Shown here: positions 31,837-43,628 of the stretch, in pieces
Layout: the number at the start of each line of letters is the position of its first letter
How positions within the stretch are numbered: the stretch's first letter is position 1
DNA from: Fragilariopsis cylindrus CCMP1102
Lineage: Eukaryota > Bacillariophyta > Bacillariophyceae > Bacillariales > Bacillariaceae
Assembly: GCA_900095095.1 (NCBI GenBank)
Contig: FMBT01000316.1
Location: forward strand, 310,001-374,000
DNA length: 64,000 nucleotides
Reading direction: 5' to 3'
Made by a program: the position numbers and the translations under genes
Notes under the pieces: model-generated
Told to the model about the DNA's origin: nothing
Database searches by the model: none
Seen by the model: the letters and a program-made list of their open reading frames with translations, nothing else

Positions 31837-32964
31837 ATGATTGCGGAAGTAGCAGCACAACAGGGTGGTGCTCCGCAAAAGCAGCAGCAGCAGCAGTCAA
31901 CGGGATCCACCACTGCTATTCCCAAGAAATGGCGTTGTGATATATGTCAAAATTGTTGGTTTGAAGATTTTCATGATGCTGTGGAACATGAAAATAATTG
32001 TACCACCAGTATTCCAAAAAAAGAAGATGTAAAAGGCGCTGCTGCTGCTACAGAAGCAGAAGAAGAGGACAACAGCAATAATAAAGATTCAGATTCTTCA
32101 AAACCAGTTACGTCGACGACGTCATCATCTTCCAATTCTAAGAAGGTATTATCATCATCACCTGTCATTACACCAACTACGACACCCATCAGACGAGATA
32201 ATAATATCAACAGCAATAACAATAATGCTGACAGTACTAATCCTTTAATAAAATCTATTGAAGAAATTAAAAAATTATTGTCCAAAAAAGTGGCTATACT
32301 TCAATCACCAACACAAACACTTTCCGATACTGATGTACAATACATCAATGCTATATTGGATCGATTAGATTTGTTTGGTGATTCTATTGCATATGATATT
32401 CTATCAACAACATTAATTGGAACTGTTGTATCAAAATTTAAAAAACATGATAGTATTTTAGGTCCAAAAGTAAAAGCCCTAATCAAAAAATGGAAATCAA
32501 TTGCATCAAAATCAGCGTCATCAGCGTCATCAGCGTCAGTATCAACATCAACATCAAAATCAACAGCCTCCACCGCTTCAGGTACCAACGCTAAGAAGAA
32601 TTCTACGTCGTCGTCAACAATGACAAAAAAGAAATCCGTTGCAAAATCAAAATCAATGCATAAGAATCAGCCACCACCACCGGTTGTTATAAAGTTAAAG
32701 CCTCATTCCTTTTTTGCTCCCCGTACAACAGTTGCACCGACGGCAACAACAACAACAACGAAAAGCTTGAAACGAAAGCTTCCTTCGTCATCTTCATCAT
32801 CAGGAGATATGGCGATCAACGTCGACGACAACGATGATGATGATGTTGATGATGATGGCAACATCGATGATCCAATCGACATGGACGTAGACGCAGAGAA
32901 AGAATCAAAAACAACAACAACGGAAATGATAAAGACAACAACAACAAAACACCGACGACAGTAG
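31837..32964 (+). CDS. Zinc-finger + TFIIS-N-like domain protein; may be the 5' part of the ATAD5/Elg1-type gene
   Basis: This is a 375-codon ORF. Residues ~32-56 form a small Cys/His module (RCDICQNCWFEDFHDAVEHE then NC). After a Ser/Asn linker, residues ~155-225 resemble the TFIIS N-terminal/LEDGF fold: YINAILDRLDLFGDSIAYDI, TLIGTVVSKFKKH and KVKALIKKWKSI. Further on are IKLKPHSFFAPR, which resembles a degenerate PCNA-binding (PIP-type) motif, and a KRKLP nuclear signal. The ORF ends in a Thr/Asp repeat 8 bp before the next ORF, which is open further upstream in another frame. A PCNA-type motif just ahead of a clamp-unloader AAA+ domain suggests one protein, joined by an unrecognised intron or a frame error, but two genes remain possible. 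Confidence 0.55.
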   Translation: MIAEVAAQQGGAPQKQQQQQSTGSTTAIPKKWRCDICQNCWFEDFHDAVEHENNCTTSIPKKEDVKGAAAATEAEEEDNSNNKDSDSSKPVTSTTSSSSNSKKVLSSSPVITPTTTPIRRDNNINSNNNNADSTNPLIKSIEEIKKLLSKKVAILQSPTQTLSDTDVQYINAILDRLDLFGDSIAYDILSTTLIGTVVSKFKKHDSILGPKVKALIKKWKSIASKSASSASSASVSTSTSKSTASTASGTNAKKNSTSSSTMTKKKSVAKSKSMHKNQPPPPVVIKLKPHSFFAPRTTVAPTATTTTTKSLKRKLPSSSSSSGDMAINVDDNDDDDVDDDGNIDDPIDMDVDAEKESKTTTTEMIKTTTTKHRRQ

Positions 32965-32972
32965 AAAAAGTA

Positions 32973-35900
32973 TTGAAAAGTGTTATTGCACCAATGTTTC
33001 AAGGGAAAACATCGAAACAAATATTAGCAGAACAACGTAGTGCTGAATTAGCAGGGAAACAAAAATTAGAACGTCGTAAAGAACAACAACGACAAGTAAA
33101 ACGTGCTGAATTATTTCATAGTAACAAGAATAAGGGGGAACCATCATTATCATTATCAAAGGGATTGTCGTCGTCATCGTCATCGGGGAATAATAATGTC
33201 AACGACAACAGCAGCAACAAAAATTATGGCATTGCCAAGAAGCTCCGACTACCACTGGCTCCAAAGTTTCCTATACCGAATCACATCATCAACAATGATG
33301 ATAATACGTTGTCGTCCGGTGATTCTACTACAGATCTAATTCTTCTTCCTACGAATCATCCTTTCCGACGACGATCAAATAAGTCAACGACTACTACTAC
33401 TGAATGTACCATCATCAACAACAACGAATCGATGATAAAGGAAGGCAGCAGCACCAGCACCAGCTCGTCGTGGTTATCTGTACCGTCAGCATTAGATACA
33501 ATAGTTGACGATACATCATATTATACATCAATTCAACGTGCAATGCATGATACATTCATAATTCCTCCTACTTCGCAACAACAACAGCAACAAGCACAAG
33601 CACGCAGCGGTGACGATATTGTTGTTGACACTACTGCAGCAGTTCTTTGGAATGATAAGTATGGGATGGAACAACAAGGTTTAGTAGGAACCAATGCAAA
33701 CGATACATTTCATAAATTAGTGGAATGTATCGATCAATGGAGGATTTCAAGAAAGGATGCATTAGAAAGAATGGCAGATCGTCATCGTAAATTACAAGCA
33801 AAACATCGTAGGGATATGATTAATGGTGGCAGTAACAGTAAAGGGGAAAATAATTCTAAGAAAGGGGGGAAGGCTGCAATAACAAAGAAAAAGAAACGCA
33901 AGTACGACTATTACGACGACGACGATGATTGGTTAGTTGGTGATGATATTAATGACGACAATGATCAGATGACAAATCTATACCTATTAACAGGTCCATC
34001 ATCAAGTGGTAAAACATCAATGGTACATCATGTTGCTAAACATTGTGGTAATTGTAAAGTACTTGAAATTAATACTACACAAGCACGCAGTGGTTTGGCA
34101 TTGAAGAATGCCATTGAAGAAGCAACTCAATCGTATAGTTCATCATTTGATATACAACAACAGCAAGCAAAATCAAAAGAGAAAGAAAAAGAAAAAAGTA
34201 CGAACAACAACAACAACGTTGCTACTGCTGCTGCTGCAAATGGTTTCTTCGGCAAACCAACCAATAAGAAAATTAAAACCAATAAGTCCCGTAAAAGGAA
34301 TACGATTTTAGATTCTGACGATGAATCATCTTCCGAATCGGACTCGGACGGGGAAGATAACCAAGAAAATAATGAAAAGAATAAATCAGCTGTAACAATC
34401 GTTCTAATTGATGAGGTTGATATATTATTTGATTCTGATGGTGATGCAGGATTCTGGTCGGCACTTGGTTCATTAGCAAAATCAACAAAATGTCCTATTA
34501 TATTAACAGCCAATTCGTGTCCACCACAACTCGATAATAATAACAATAAAGGTGGTAATAGCTTAAAACGTGCTGGTTTACCACCCTGTCGTCATTTTCA
34601 ATTAGAACGACCATCTCCAATGGAATGTTCAACAAAATTATTACAAATTTGTCGTAATGAAAGTAATAATGTCATTCAATTTCGATCTGATTTACGTGCT
34701 AAGGGTAGTGATGCAATCCAACAGCAGTTGTCAAGAATTGCTATTTCATGTAATTGCGATCTACGTAAAATGATACAAGAATTACAAGTATTTTCTTCGG
34801 CTTCTAATGCATCTCTTGCTGGAAGACGTGCGGGTGCGATTACGATTGCGTTCGGAGATAATGTGTTCTTATCAAAGGGGAAAGAAGAACCAGCGGGGAA
34901 AGGTAGATTGCCATCATCATCATTAGCAGTACTACCAAGTAAAGATAATGATGATTGGCGTCCAACCGTTCATTCATTAGAACCCTCTAAAATTCCTATG
35001 GATAAACATTCGATCATTACCATAAAAGGAATACATTTTGATGCGTTTCGTTCGGTAGTAGATTCCGAGATGAACGAGGAGCAAATTACTGTACAAATCG
35101 GATCTCATGTTTGTCAAAAACATATTGTCGACGATGAAACTATGTTGATTCTATGTCCACCGTATTCACTTGAGGAAGAAGAAAAACACTGCATTACGTT
35201 CTGTAGTAGATTAACAAAACGGATACTTCCTTTATGTATTGATTGTCCATCGCTGGGATTGTGTGGTGGGGTTGGTACACCCTCTCGTATTGTCATGCCC
35301 GATGAATTAGTCGATGGAAATCTTGTGAATGGAACTCATTGGTTGACAGTGGAATATGTATTTCCAGAAGAAATACCCAACAAGAAAACTAAGGACGACA
35401 ATATTTCTACTACTACTGCTACTGCCGATACTACTAGTGATGCTGAAGATGATGATGTTGAATTCGAATTGGATGAGAACAAGAAGAACAGCAACGACAC
35501 TTCCGACGATGAAGCAATAAAAGCGGCACGCATGATGGATAATATCGAAGGGGAAGAAGCTGGATTATTGCTTTGGAAGAATGCTATATCAACGACGACC
35601 GCACAAGATGAGGAGAAGGAAACGATGCTGCAGAAATATAAGAAGACGACGAGCCCGTCGGATCTTGATATTGCTGCACAACTCGAACTTCTATCAAAGA
35701 ATGCTCACAATGCTAGTGATGCGTCGTTCTTAGAAGATTTTGTGAATGGTCTACCATACCTATCTGGTGCATGTAAAGGTTTCGCTTTCGACTATACAGA
35801 AGATTGTATCGGTAGTCGAACAACTGGAGGTGTTGATACTCTCCGAATGCACGAAAAGAGTCGACCGTAAGTTTGTGTTGCCTGCCTGCCTGCCGCGTAT

Positions 35901-36852
35901 TGCGTATTGTATTGCTTTGTTGCTGCTCGCCGTTTCGATAGTAAAGAAATGCATACCAGTTGGTGTAACTTATAATCCTCACTCGTATTTTCAATTTGTT
36001 ATTGTTAATCATATACCATACAGTCCCCGAGAAGACAAATTGTTTGAATTGGGTTGGAATGATAACTGTTACTTTCATGGTAATGCAGACACTTACATGA
36101 CTTTGCCTTCTATATCGCAAAGACGAGATGCAAATATCTTTATGAATCACTTCCGAGGGGACGAAGCATCCGCTGGACAGCTTGCTATTACTACTGCCAC
36201 TACTACCGCCATCGGTGGTGGTGCGATTTCACCATCCTTTGATGATGAAACCAACAATTTTTCACGAGAAGATTTTGATTGGTATGCAAATCAACAATCT
36301 TGTGCTACTACTTCAGAAGAAGATTCTTATCTACCACAATATATTCCACCACTTATCAAGAATCTACCAAACATTTTACGAAATGCAACTGGCGGAATTA
36401 GTATCTCATCTATTCACGACGATGATATGGAACGTCAAAAAGAGGAATGTTACAATAGACTTACCACACAAGCAACAGATTACATTCTTCCTACAACATG
36501 GAATGATCTAGCTAGGTGGTCGTATGGAAAATTCGGTTTCAATTACAATCAACGTGATCGAACCAACCTTGTTTTGGAATGCATGCCATTTTTACGTCGG
36601 ATTGGTATTTTAGAAAAAGCTGCAGAATTTGCTGATTTGAAAGCAACAGAAAATGAGGAGGAAACTTCCACCACTCGAAGAACATCAACTCGACGAACAA
36701 CACGTCGACAAGCAAAAGCACGTCGTCATCATTATTTTGATAAATTATCGTTGACACTTCGTAGAGATGAAGCCGATTTGAATTCAAGTGATGTTGGTAC
36801 ACTTTTTGCGAACGATAGTATCGTGTACAGCAACAGCAACAGGAACAAATGA
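32973..36852 (+). CDS. ATAD5/Elg1-type AAA+ clamp unloader (RFC1-like large subunit), 3' two exons
   Basis: Exons are 32973-35866 (phase 2, gtaagt) and 36024-36852; that is 1240 codons from the first Met, but the frame is open upstream (TPTTVEKVLKSVIAP), so the true start is probably earlier. Walker A GPSSSGKTSMVHH is near residue 340, the sensor-like NTTQARSGLALKNAIEEATQ follows, and Walker B IVLIDEVDILF is near 475. The RSG...EATQS stretch and the acidic Walker B neighbourhood fit ATAD5/Elg1 better than RFC1; no BRCT domain is seen, which also argues against RFC1. Elg1 replaces RFC1 in an RFC-like complex that unloads PCNA from DNA in the nucleus. The C-terminal exon carries the helical collar-like region (YILPTTWNDLARWSYGKFG). 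Confidence 0.8.
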
Positions 36853-37545
36853 TAATTGAACATAAATAGATCAAATGCGCAAGGTGTTGCAGCACGGGAT
36901 CCCACCGTCCTCACGGGTCCAACGGTAAAACCCGGTCTCTCTATAAACGAACGAAGGAATAAACTACGGGTTGCGGTACAGTATTATCTACGGATAGATT
37001 ATATAATGCACTAGATATAGTAGATATATCCTAGTATAGTAACGGCATGTATTTGATAAAATCTGAGTGAAACACGTTGGGGTAGACATCATTATTTTAT
37101 CTCCTTACGCTTTCGTGTTCGGTAAAACAGCAACTTCTAACTAGAATAGAAAAGTAGCACACGTACCGGCATTAATGGAATGTTAGGTGGGTACTGTACG
37201 CGTTGATTATAACAGTCATCTACTCTTAGTAATAGTTGTTATTAGTAAATATTTATTAAAGTATGTTTTTCTATGTTTGCATCTTTTTGTTATCTTTTCC
37301 ATGTATATTTTCTTGATAGGACGGCGACGAAACGACCTGCCATCCTATCGTGTGTATTCTTCTTGTCTTGTCTTAATTGATCCATCCATCCAATCCGATC
37401 CTTCCACCAGAACCCCTACGAGTCCCGATGCGGCATGCATCTTCATCTTCATCTTCTTGGTCCATCCGATCCGATCGTCATCACCACGAAGAGGATGACG
37501 ATCTAACAAGTAATCACGGCATTATTATTTTATTTATTTTATATT
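36853..37545. other. Intergenic region between convergent genes
   Basis: These are the 3' flanks of the ATAD5/Elg1-type gene and the complex I gene. A relatively GC-rich patch (about 36880-36945) and (CATCTT)n at about 37438-37458 are present. I see no gene or tRNA. Confidence 0.55.
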
Positions 37546-39467
37546 TTATACCTTACTTTGATGTGTCAAGCCATCACCAAATTCTTTAGCCCAATTAATA
37601 TTTGAAAAGGGATCACCACTCCATGATTTTTGAAACACGGCATCATGATCGAACGCATCGGGATTATCAATCCGATCTTCAATATCTTTTTTAAAATGTC
37701 TAACAAGACCTTGTACGGGCCAGGCGGCAGCATCCCCTAACGCGCAGATCGTTTGTCCTTCAATTTGACGTGAGATTTCTTCGAGCATTGGAATTTCACG
37801 TTTGTCGGCGGTACCATGTTCCATACGAATTAAGACATCCTCGAGCCAGGATGTACCTTCTCGACAGGGTGTACATTGTCCACAGGATTCATGTTTATAA
37901 AAATGTGCTAGACGACGGATAGCACCGACCATATCGACAGTATTATCAAACATGGTAACAGCGGCGGTACCTAAACCACTACCTTTCGATTTCAAATCAT
38001 CAAATTCCATGATTGCTTCATCGGATTGTGTTTTGTTTAAGGCAGGGACAGAGGATCCACCGGGAATACAAGCTTGTAATGAATCCCATCCATTCCGCAT
38101 TCCACCACAATGTTTTTCAATTAATTCCTGTAAGGGGATACTCATTGATTCTTCAACAACTTTAGGATTTTTGACATGACCCGAGATACCAAATAATTTC
38201 GTACCATGATTATTGGGATTCCCAAATCCATTAAACCAATTAGCACCTCGTCGTAATATCGTAGGTGCAACGGCAATCGTTTCTACATTCGTGACCGTCG
38301 AGGGACAACCAAATAATCCAACTCCAGCAGGGAAGGGTGGTTTTAGTCGGGGTTTACCTGGTCTTCCCTCCAGACTTTCAATTAATGCTGTTTCTTCACC
38401 ACAAATATAAGCACCAGCACCTCTGTGAAGAAACACATCAAAATCATATCCGGTACCACAAGCATTTTTACCAATGAGTCCAGCCGCATACGCTTCATGG
38501 ATCGCTTCATCTAACACAACTGCTTCATTAAAATATTCACCACGAATATAAATATACGCCGCACGAGCACGCATTGCATATCCGGCGAGTAAACAACCTT
38601 CGACTAATTTATGTGGATCTTTTCTCATAATTTCACGATCTTTACAAGTTCCAGGTTCTGATTCATCCGCATTGACTACTAAAAATGATGGCCGACCATC
38701 ACTTTCTTTTGGCATAAAGGACCATTTTAATCCCGACGGGAATCCAGCACCACCCCGACCTCGTAATCCTGAATCTTTCATTTCTTGGACAATCCAATCC
38801 GGACCCATCGACATAATGTCGGAGGTCATATGATAATCACCACGTTTCATCGCATCCGGTAATCGCCAATCTTGTTCCCCATATAAATTTGTAAATATAC
38901 GATCTTGATCGGTTAATCCACCATACACACTAACAAAAACAACAATATAAATTCAATTAATTTAATATAAATTTAATGTTTGGTTTGTGAAACAAACAAA
39001 CAAACAAACAAACAAACAAAACAAAGCGATAGAGAAAGGATTGGGGGGTAAGAATAAATAAATGAATAGAATAAATAAATAAAATGAAAATGAATAGAAG
39101 GTCCGTGTGGGTAATACGATACGATACGATTTGATTTGATGTGGCGGTATGCTAGTGAACGTGTGCGTAGTGGTTTGAAATACAGGCAGGCATGCAGGCA
39201 TTGCAGGCAGAGGAGGAGGAGAATGGGTGGGTGGATTCTATAGCTAGAGTGAAACGAAAAACACCCAATGAAAATAGGAAGATTAAATTAAACTACTTAC
39301 CCAGTACCAGCATTGAGTTCAGCAGCACCATTACCAGCGGCAGCGGAAGCGAATGCACGTCGTGCCGTAGTTTTTAAATTATTGCGGACAACTGCTGTTG
39401 TAGTTGTACTATTACTACGACGTATAACAGCACTAACAGCCTTTCTTGCTGCTACGAAAGAAGTCAT
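37546..39467 (-). CDS. NDUFV1: NADH:ubiquinone oxidoreductase 51-kDa flavoprotein subunit (complex I, NuoF/NDUFV1), two exons
   Basis: Exons are 39467-39301 (phase 2) and 38929-37546; the product is 516 aa. Exon 1 encodes a mitochondrial presequence ([20 protein letters not shown], Arg/Ser-rich) and exon 2 almost all of the mature protein. [13 protein letters not shown] binds FMN, and the NADH site is [16 protein letters not shown]. The N3 [4Fe-4S] cluster uses [11 protein letters not shown] plus the Cys in [12 protein letters not shown], so all four cluster ligands are present. It accepts electrons from NADH at the tip of the matrix arm of complex I. Codon use is more GC-tolerant than in the repeat-rich neighbours, as expected for a well-expressed housekeeping gene. 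Intron 1 (38930-39300) holds (AAAC)n. Confidence 0.96.
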
Positions 39468-40210
39468 ATCGTTTTTACTTTTATTTTAAACTCTCTCTCT
39501 CTCACTCTTAGCGTAGTAGCCCTTATATTACTTAATGTTAATGATGTTAATGTTAATGAAATGTCGTGACGTTTAGTTAGTTATTATTACTAATTAATGT
39601 AATGATGTGAATGAAATTGTTGTTGTGTTGAGTTTGTTGGGTGTTTTCTCGTTGTTTATTGTCACTTTTGTACTGCTGCATGTGCGTTGTTGGAGAAATA
39701 CCAGTACCGGTTAGCACACATTAAAAGTCGTGGACGAAAGTACAGTACGGTCCAATCAGATGTGAAGAACACGCCGCAGAAAAGTCATCTTCTTTCTTTG
39801 CACGCGATTCAATTGATACGATTCGATTGATTCATTCGATTCAAACTTTCGAATTCTGACCTCTTTTTTCAAACGTGGAACGACTCACTCATTCTTGTAA
39901 TTTGCAGAAAAATGCAATCACTTCTTTATTATAATCGGGACTCGATATTCGATTGATTCTGAAAAATTTGAAGAAGATCAAACGCTCCCTGACGTATGCA
40001 ATTCTAAACTACTAGTACGACACACACACACGAAGAAAAGAAGGCGTCTGCCTGCCAGTCCAACTACTTTTCTGCAGTAGTTGTTTTGCGCGTTAGGATA
40101 CGCATAATCAAACTACAACAACTGACAACAACAACAAGAATAACAACAAGAATACTACTAACCCATCAACAAGAAACAATATAAATAACTTAATATAATC
40201 AATATATACA
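39468..40210. promoter_or_regulatory. Shared upstream region of complex I 51-kDa gene and plastid-targeted gene
   Basis: These 743 bp separate two divergent starts. A CTCTCTCT tract lies directly upstream of the complex I gene (39491-39507) and TTAATG repeats at about 39536-39560. A CACACACA run is at 40020-40031 and an AACAACAA leader (about 40107-40155) precedes the plus-strand gene. No TATA element is clear. Confidence 0.5.
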
Positions 40211-41570
40211 ATGAAGTTATCATCCGCAGTCGTCATCCTTTCCCTTACTACGGGTACCGCTTCGGCGTACTCTGTATCACGTAGCAGTATCCGTAATCTT
40301 GGACAAAAATCGGTACAAGCAACAGGTCCACAACGATCAAATGGTTCCACAATGAAAATGGAAGGTACGTTCTTTTTTAATAACTAGGCAGTTCTCTCTG
40401 TTAAAGTTTCATCATCAAGAATTTATTAATATTAATAGGGCTTTTACTGGAGAGTGTTGAGGATGTTGTTTCTGTCGTCTGCCACTACCCTATATTAGGC
40501 CAGTCCCAATATTGTGAAAGTGCAACGATAATTCATTCGTTCATTCGTGTTCGGATTAATGGGTGCTTTGGGTGTTGTGTGTTGTGTGTGAGGAGCACTG
40601 TTTCGCAACCTATCGATAATTTCTATCATCATTAAAGGGATAGCACGGACTAACTATCGTGATAGAAATGGTGTGCTGTGGATGGATTCGGTGTTTGTTT
40701 GTGAGAGAGAGAGAGTAGAGTAGAGTAGATGAGCTGCTTTGGCTTTTTTTTGTTTTGTCCGTTCCGTCGATCACACAAGAGAAAGATCGATTTCTTCTAA
40801 GCTCTGTGTGTGCGAGTTGTGAAACCAAAGAAACAGTTTTAAATTGAATTCTATCAATACGTTCTTCGCTTTTTTTCTATGTTTCACTAACGCCATATTT
40901 TCTTTTCATGCACAAACAACAACTTAAAACAAAAAAATCAGATTTTGGTTTATTTACTGGAACTAAAATTGGTTTTGATGATTTATGGGGTGGTGAAGAA
41001 GTGATTTGTGAAACGGCATTAGAAGCCCGATTAAATAAAGATGGATTACGTTTCCGAATGAATCGTACACCGGAAGAAGCTGAAGAAGTAGGACGGTTAG
41101 GTGGTGTCGAAGGTATTACATTGAACTTACCGATTATTGGTGAAACTGTCTTCGCTCCACCCAAAGTAGCATCGATTTTTGAAGCGATGGGTTTTACTGC
41201 TACGTCCAATAATGCGGCACGACAAATTGAAAAGAAAAAGGCCGTTGAAAAATGTATGGTCGATAATAAAACAGGTTCCCAAGGAAAATGGTTAGAGGCT
41301 GGTGATGGAATGGAAGAAAAAGGTGTCGCATTACGTGCAGCATGGTTAGAAAAATATGGTTATCCACGATTAGTTGGAAGTGGTGGTATTTTCTACAGTG
41401 ATCAACTGTCCAGTGATAAAGAACCAAGTGGTGGATTTAATATGGGTAAATCCGGTACGATTTGGCCGGTACCGGAAGTGGTCAAAGAAGGACAATATGG
41501 TGGTTCGATGGGTTGGGGAATGAAAAAGAAAGGTCCCGCGATTGATGGATTACCAAAACAAGAAATTTAA
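40211..41570 (+). CDS. Plastid-targeted protein of unknown function, two exons
   Basis: Exons are 40211-40364 (phase 1, gtacgt) and 40942-41570; the product is 260 aa. The N-terminus is a clear signal peptide (MKLSSAVVILSLTTGTASAY) with ASA-Y at the cleavage point, like the ASAF motif of diatom plastid precursors but with Tyr instead of Phe. A Ser/Arg/Gln-rich transit segment follows, and the mature part probably starts near MKMEDFGLFTGTKIGFDD. The mature protein is rich in Gly, Glu and Lys, with a Trp-Pro segment (GTIWPVPEVV) and a GGSMGWGMKKKGPAIDGLP tail; no transmembrane helix or known catalytic motif is seen. Long irregular segments recall small photosystem-associated subunits of red-lineage algae, but that is only a guess. 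Confidence 0.75.
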
Positions 41571-43628
41571 ATTCAAACTATGTTTCTTATAACAAACTAA
41601 GAGCATAACCATACATCAATCATTCATACCTGACCTTATCTATCTTCCTGAATACCTTCCTTCCTTCCTTCCTACCCGGTATTTGTATAATCTTAAAAGA
41701 AAAAGCTAGTTTTCTGTAATGAACAAAAAAGCTAACTTTATATTCATTAATATTATATCATCATTACATACATCTTCTGTCTTCTCTACTCTATACGGTA
41801 CGGTGATAGCTACTACTACTACAACTTGCTTCGACTTTTGCCTCGTTCTGCTTTTTTGTTGTCTTCTCTTGTTTGCTTATAGAATTCAGTGTACCATGAT
41901 GTAGGTGGTTGTGTTGTAGTACCGGTAGAGAACATGCCAGCCAAGAGAAGATAGTGTATAGGAAGATTCCCTCAGTCAGAGACTGGGTTCTTCTCTTCTT
42001 TAATAGTATATCACAACTTTAGTTTTGCCCTAAAAAAACAATTATCTACTATGATAATGTAGATCCCTAGGGTACAGATACAGCAAGTGCTGTAGCACAC
42101 AGAAACACACATACGCACACGCACATGCACACACACACACATATACGCACATACATGTGACCCTACTAGCATATGATTGTCTTCTCTTTGTGGACATCTT
42201 TCAGGTTCTTACACAGAACAGAGCACAGACCACAGAGCACAGAGCACAGTGCGCAGAGCACAGTGCGCAGTACAGCACACACAGTGTACACTGTATGGGG
42301 GCATAGGGGGGAAACAGAGGTATTCTGCCTGATTTTGTTGCACTATTACCAGGTATGGAAGGAACAAATACTAATGGAAGTACCAAAATTATGGTCAACC
42401 AGAACAGAGCACATATTTATAGGGTATAATCCACCTCCTCATTCTAACAAGAACACAGAACACAGGGGGAACAGAGATATTCTACCTGTTTTTGTTGCAC
42501 TATTACCAGGTATGGAAGGAACAAATACTAATGGAAGGACCAAAATTATGGTCACCAGAACAGAGCGCATACTTATTGGGTATAGTAAACCTCCTCATTC
42601 TAACTTGGGGTGTTGTTAGAGACAGAATACAAAAAAATTAGAAAAGAAATAGCATCACATCATTTGTCTAAGGATTTACCTCCATTATTTGTTCCTCTGT
42701 GAGGAAGCTTTTGTAGAGGTGCCAATGATGAATACAAAAACAAATCTTGACACATTAAAGGAAGTACAATTATTCAAATGAGAGAAGACATTTTTCAGAA
42801 TCATCTCCTTCCATGATGGTTGTATAAACACTGTTGTAGAGAGCAGTTAGGTTTGTTATCTTAATGTTAGTAGCAGTTCCTGTTGCATGTTTGCTATAAT
42901 TTTCACACATGGATCTAACCTGCTGTTTAACTTCTTTGTCACTCATATCATGTCCCAAAGGTCCTACAATCTCAGAGAAAAAGGTGTTAACTTACACATG
43001 TAGAATCAAATTTCCATTGCCTCCTATCAAAATATTCAGAGACTATCACTTCCAATAGTAACTTAGCAAAGGTATGGAAGGAAATATCTATGTGATCAGT
43101 ATCAGGACTCCCAATTTACAATTTTAAGAGACAGCAACAACAACAGTGGTAGTTTGACTACCTTGTAGTGGGTAAAATTGTTCCACACATGGTATGGAAC
43201 ATGTGTCTATTTACACCACCCTACATACGCTACTCGTTGACTAGTAGGCTAGGACTAGTAGGTATGATGTCTGTGTATTATTATGGTCTATATGATAGTG
43301 TTATTGATCAAGAGTTATAGTAGTACACAAAAAAGAGAATATTAGGGCCGCACATGCTGAAAAGTGCACCAACTTTGCCCCCTATCTGAACAAAATAAGA
43401 CTGCAGATCAATACAGTGATATGTTCTGCAAAAAATAATAAATACTAGTCATTCAATACACATTAATATAGATTACTCAAGCACTGTTGAGCATAACTGC
43501 AGCAGCAGTGGGTCAACTACTCACTCACTAGCCTTGTTAAGACTGCAGGGAGCAATGCATCAGGTACTATAGTGCTATAGTAAATAACAAGTTATATATA
43601 TATATAATATCAAAGCAGCTATAATGAG
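41571..43628. other. 2-kb gene-poor region with local duplications
   Basis: It holds (CTTC)n at 41654-41673, (AC)n-type runs at 42099-42160, a CAGAGCACAG-rich tract at 42210-42285 and a two-copy direct repeat (42306-42604). A near-palindrome lies at 43180-43201 (acacatgg..ccatgtgt type). Small ORFs cover the repeats but none is convincing. Confidence 0.55.
42306..42604. repeat. Two copies of a ~140-bp direct repeat
   Basis: Copy 1 is at 42306-42448 and copy 2 at 42465-42604. Both contain ttgttgcactattaccaggt, atggaaggaacaaatactaa, accaaaattatggtca and cctcctcattctaac in the same order. Differences are scattered single bases and small indels. Copy 1 follows a CAGAGCACAG tract; the same acagaacacag word sits at the junction of the copies and may have mediated the duplication. 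Confidence 0.85.

Noticed and set aside
36870-36960. Possible tRNA or structured RNA in a GC-rich patch after the ATAD5/Elg1-type gene
   Set aside because: There are short complementary words (ccgtcctcacgg) but no acceptor, anticodon and T-arm set can be drawn.
42173-42619. 148-codon plus-strand ORF over the two-copy repeat
   Set aside because: It consists of the CAGAGCACAG tract and the duplicated unit; the two copies are read in different frames, so no protein repeat is conserved.
42770-42958. 62-codon minus-strand ORF
   Set aside because: Its composition is normal but it is short, isolated and has no recognisable motif or splice context.
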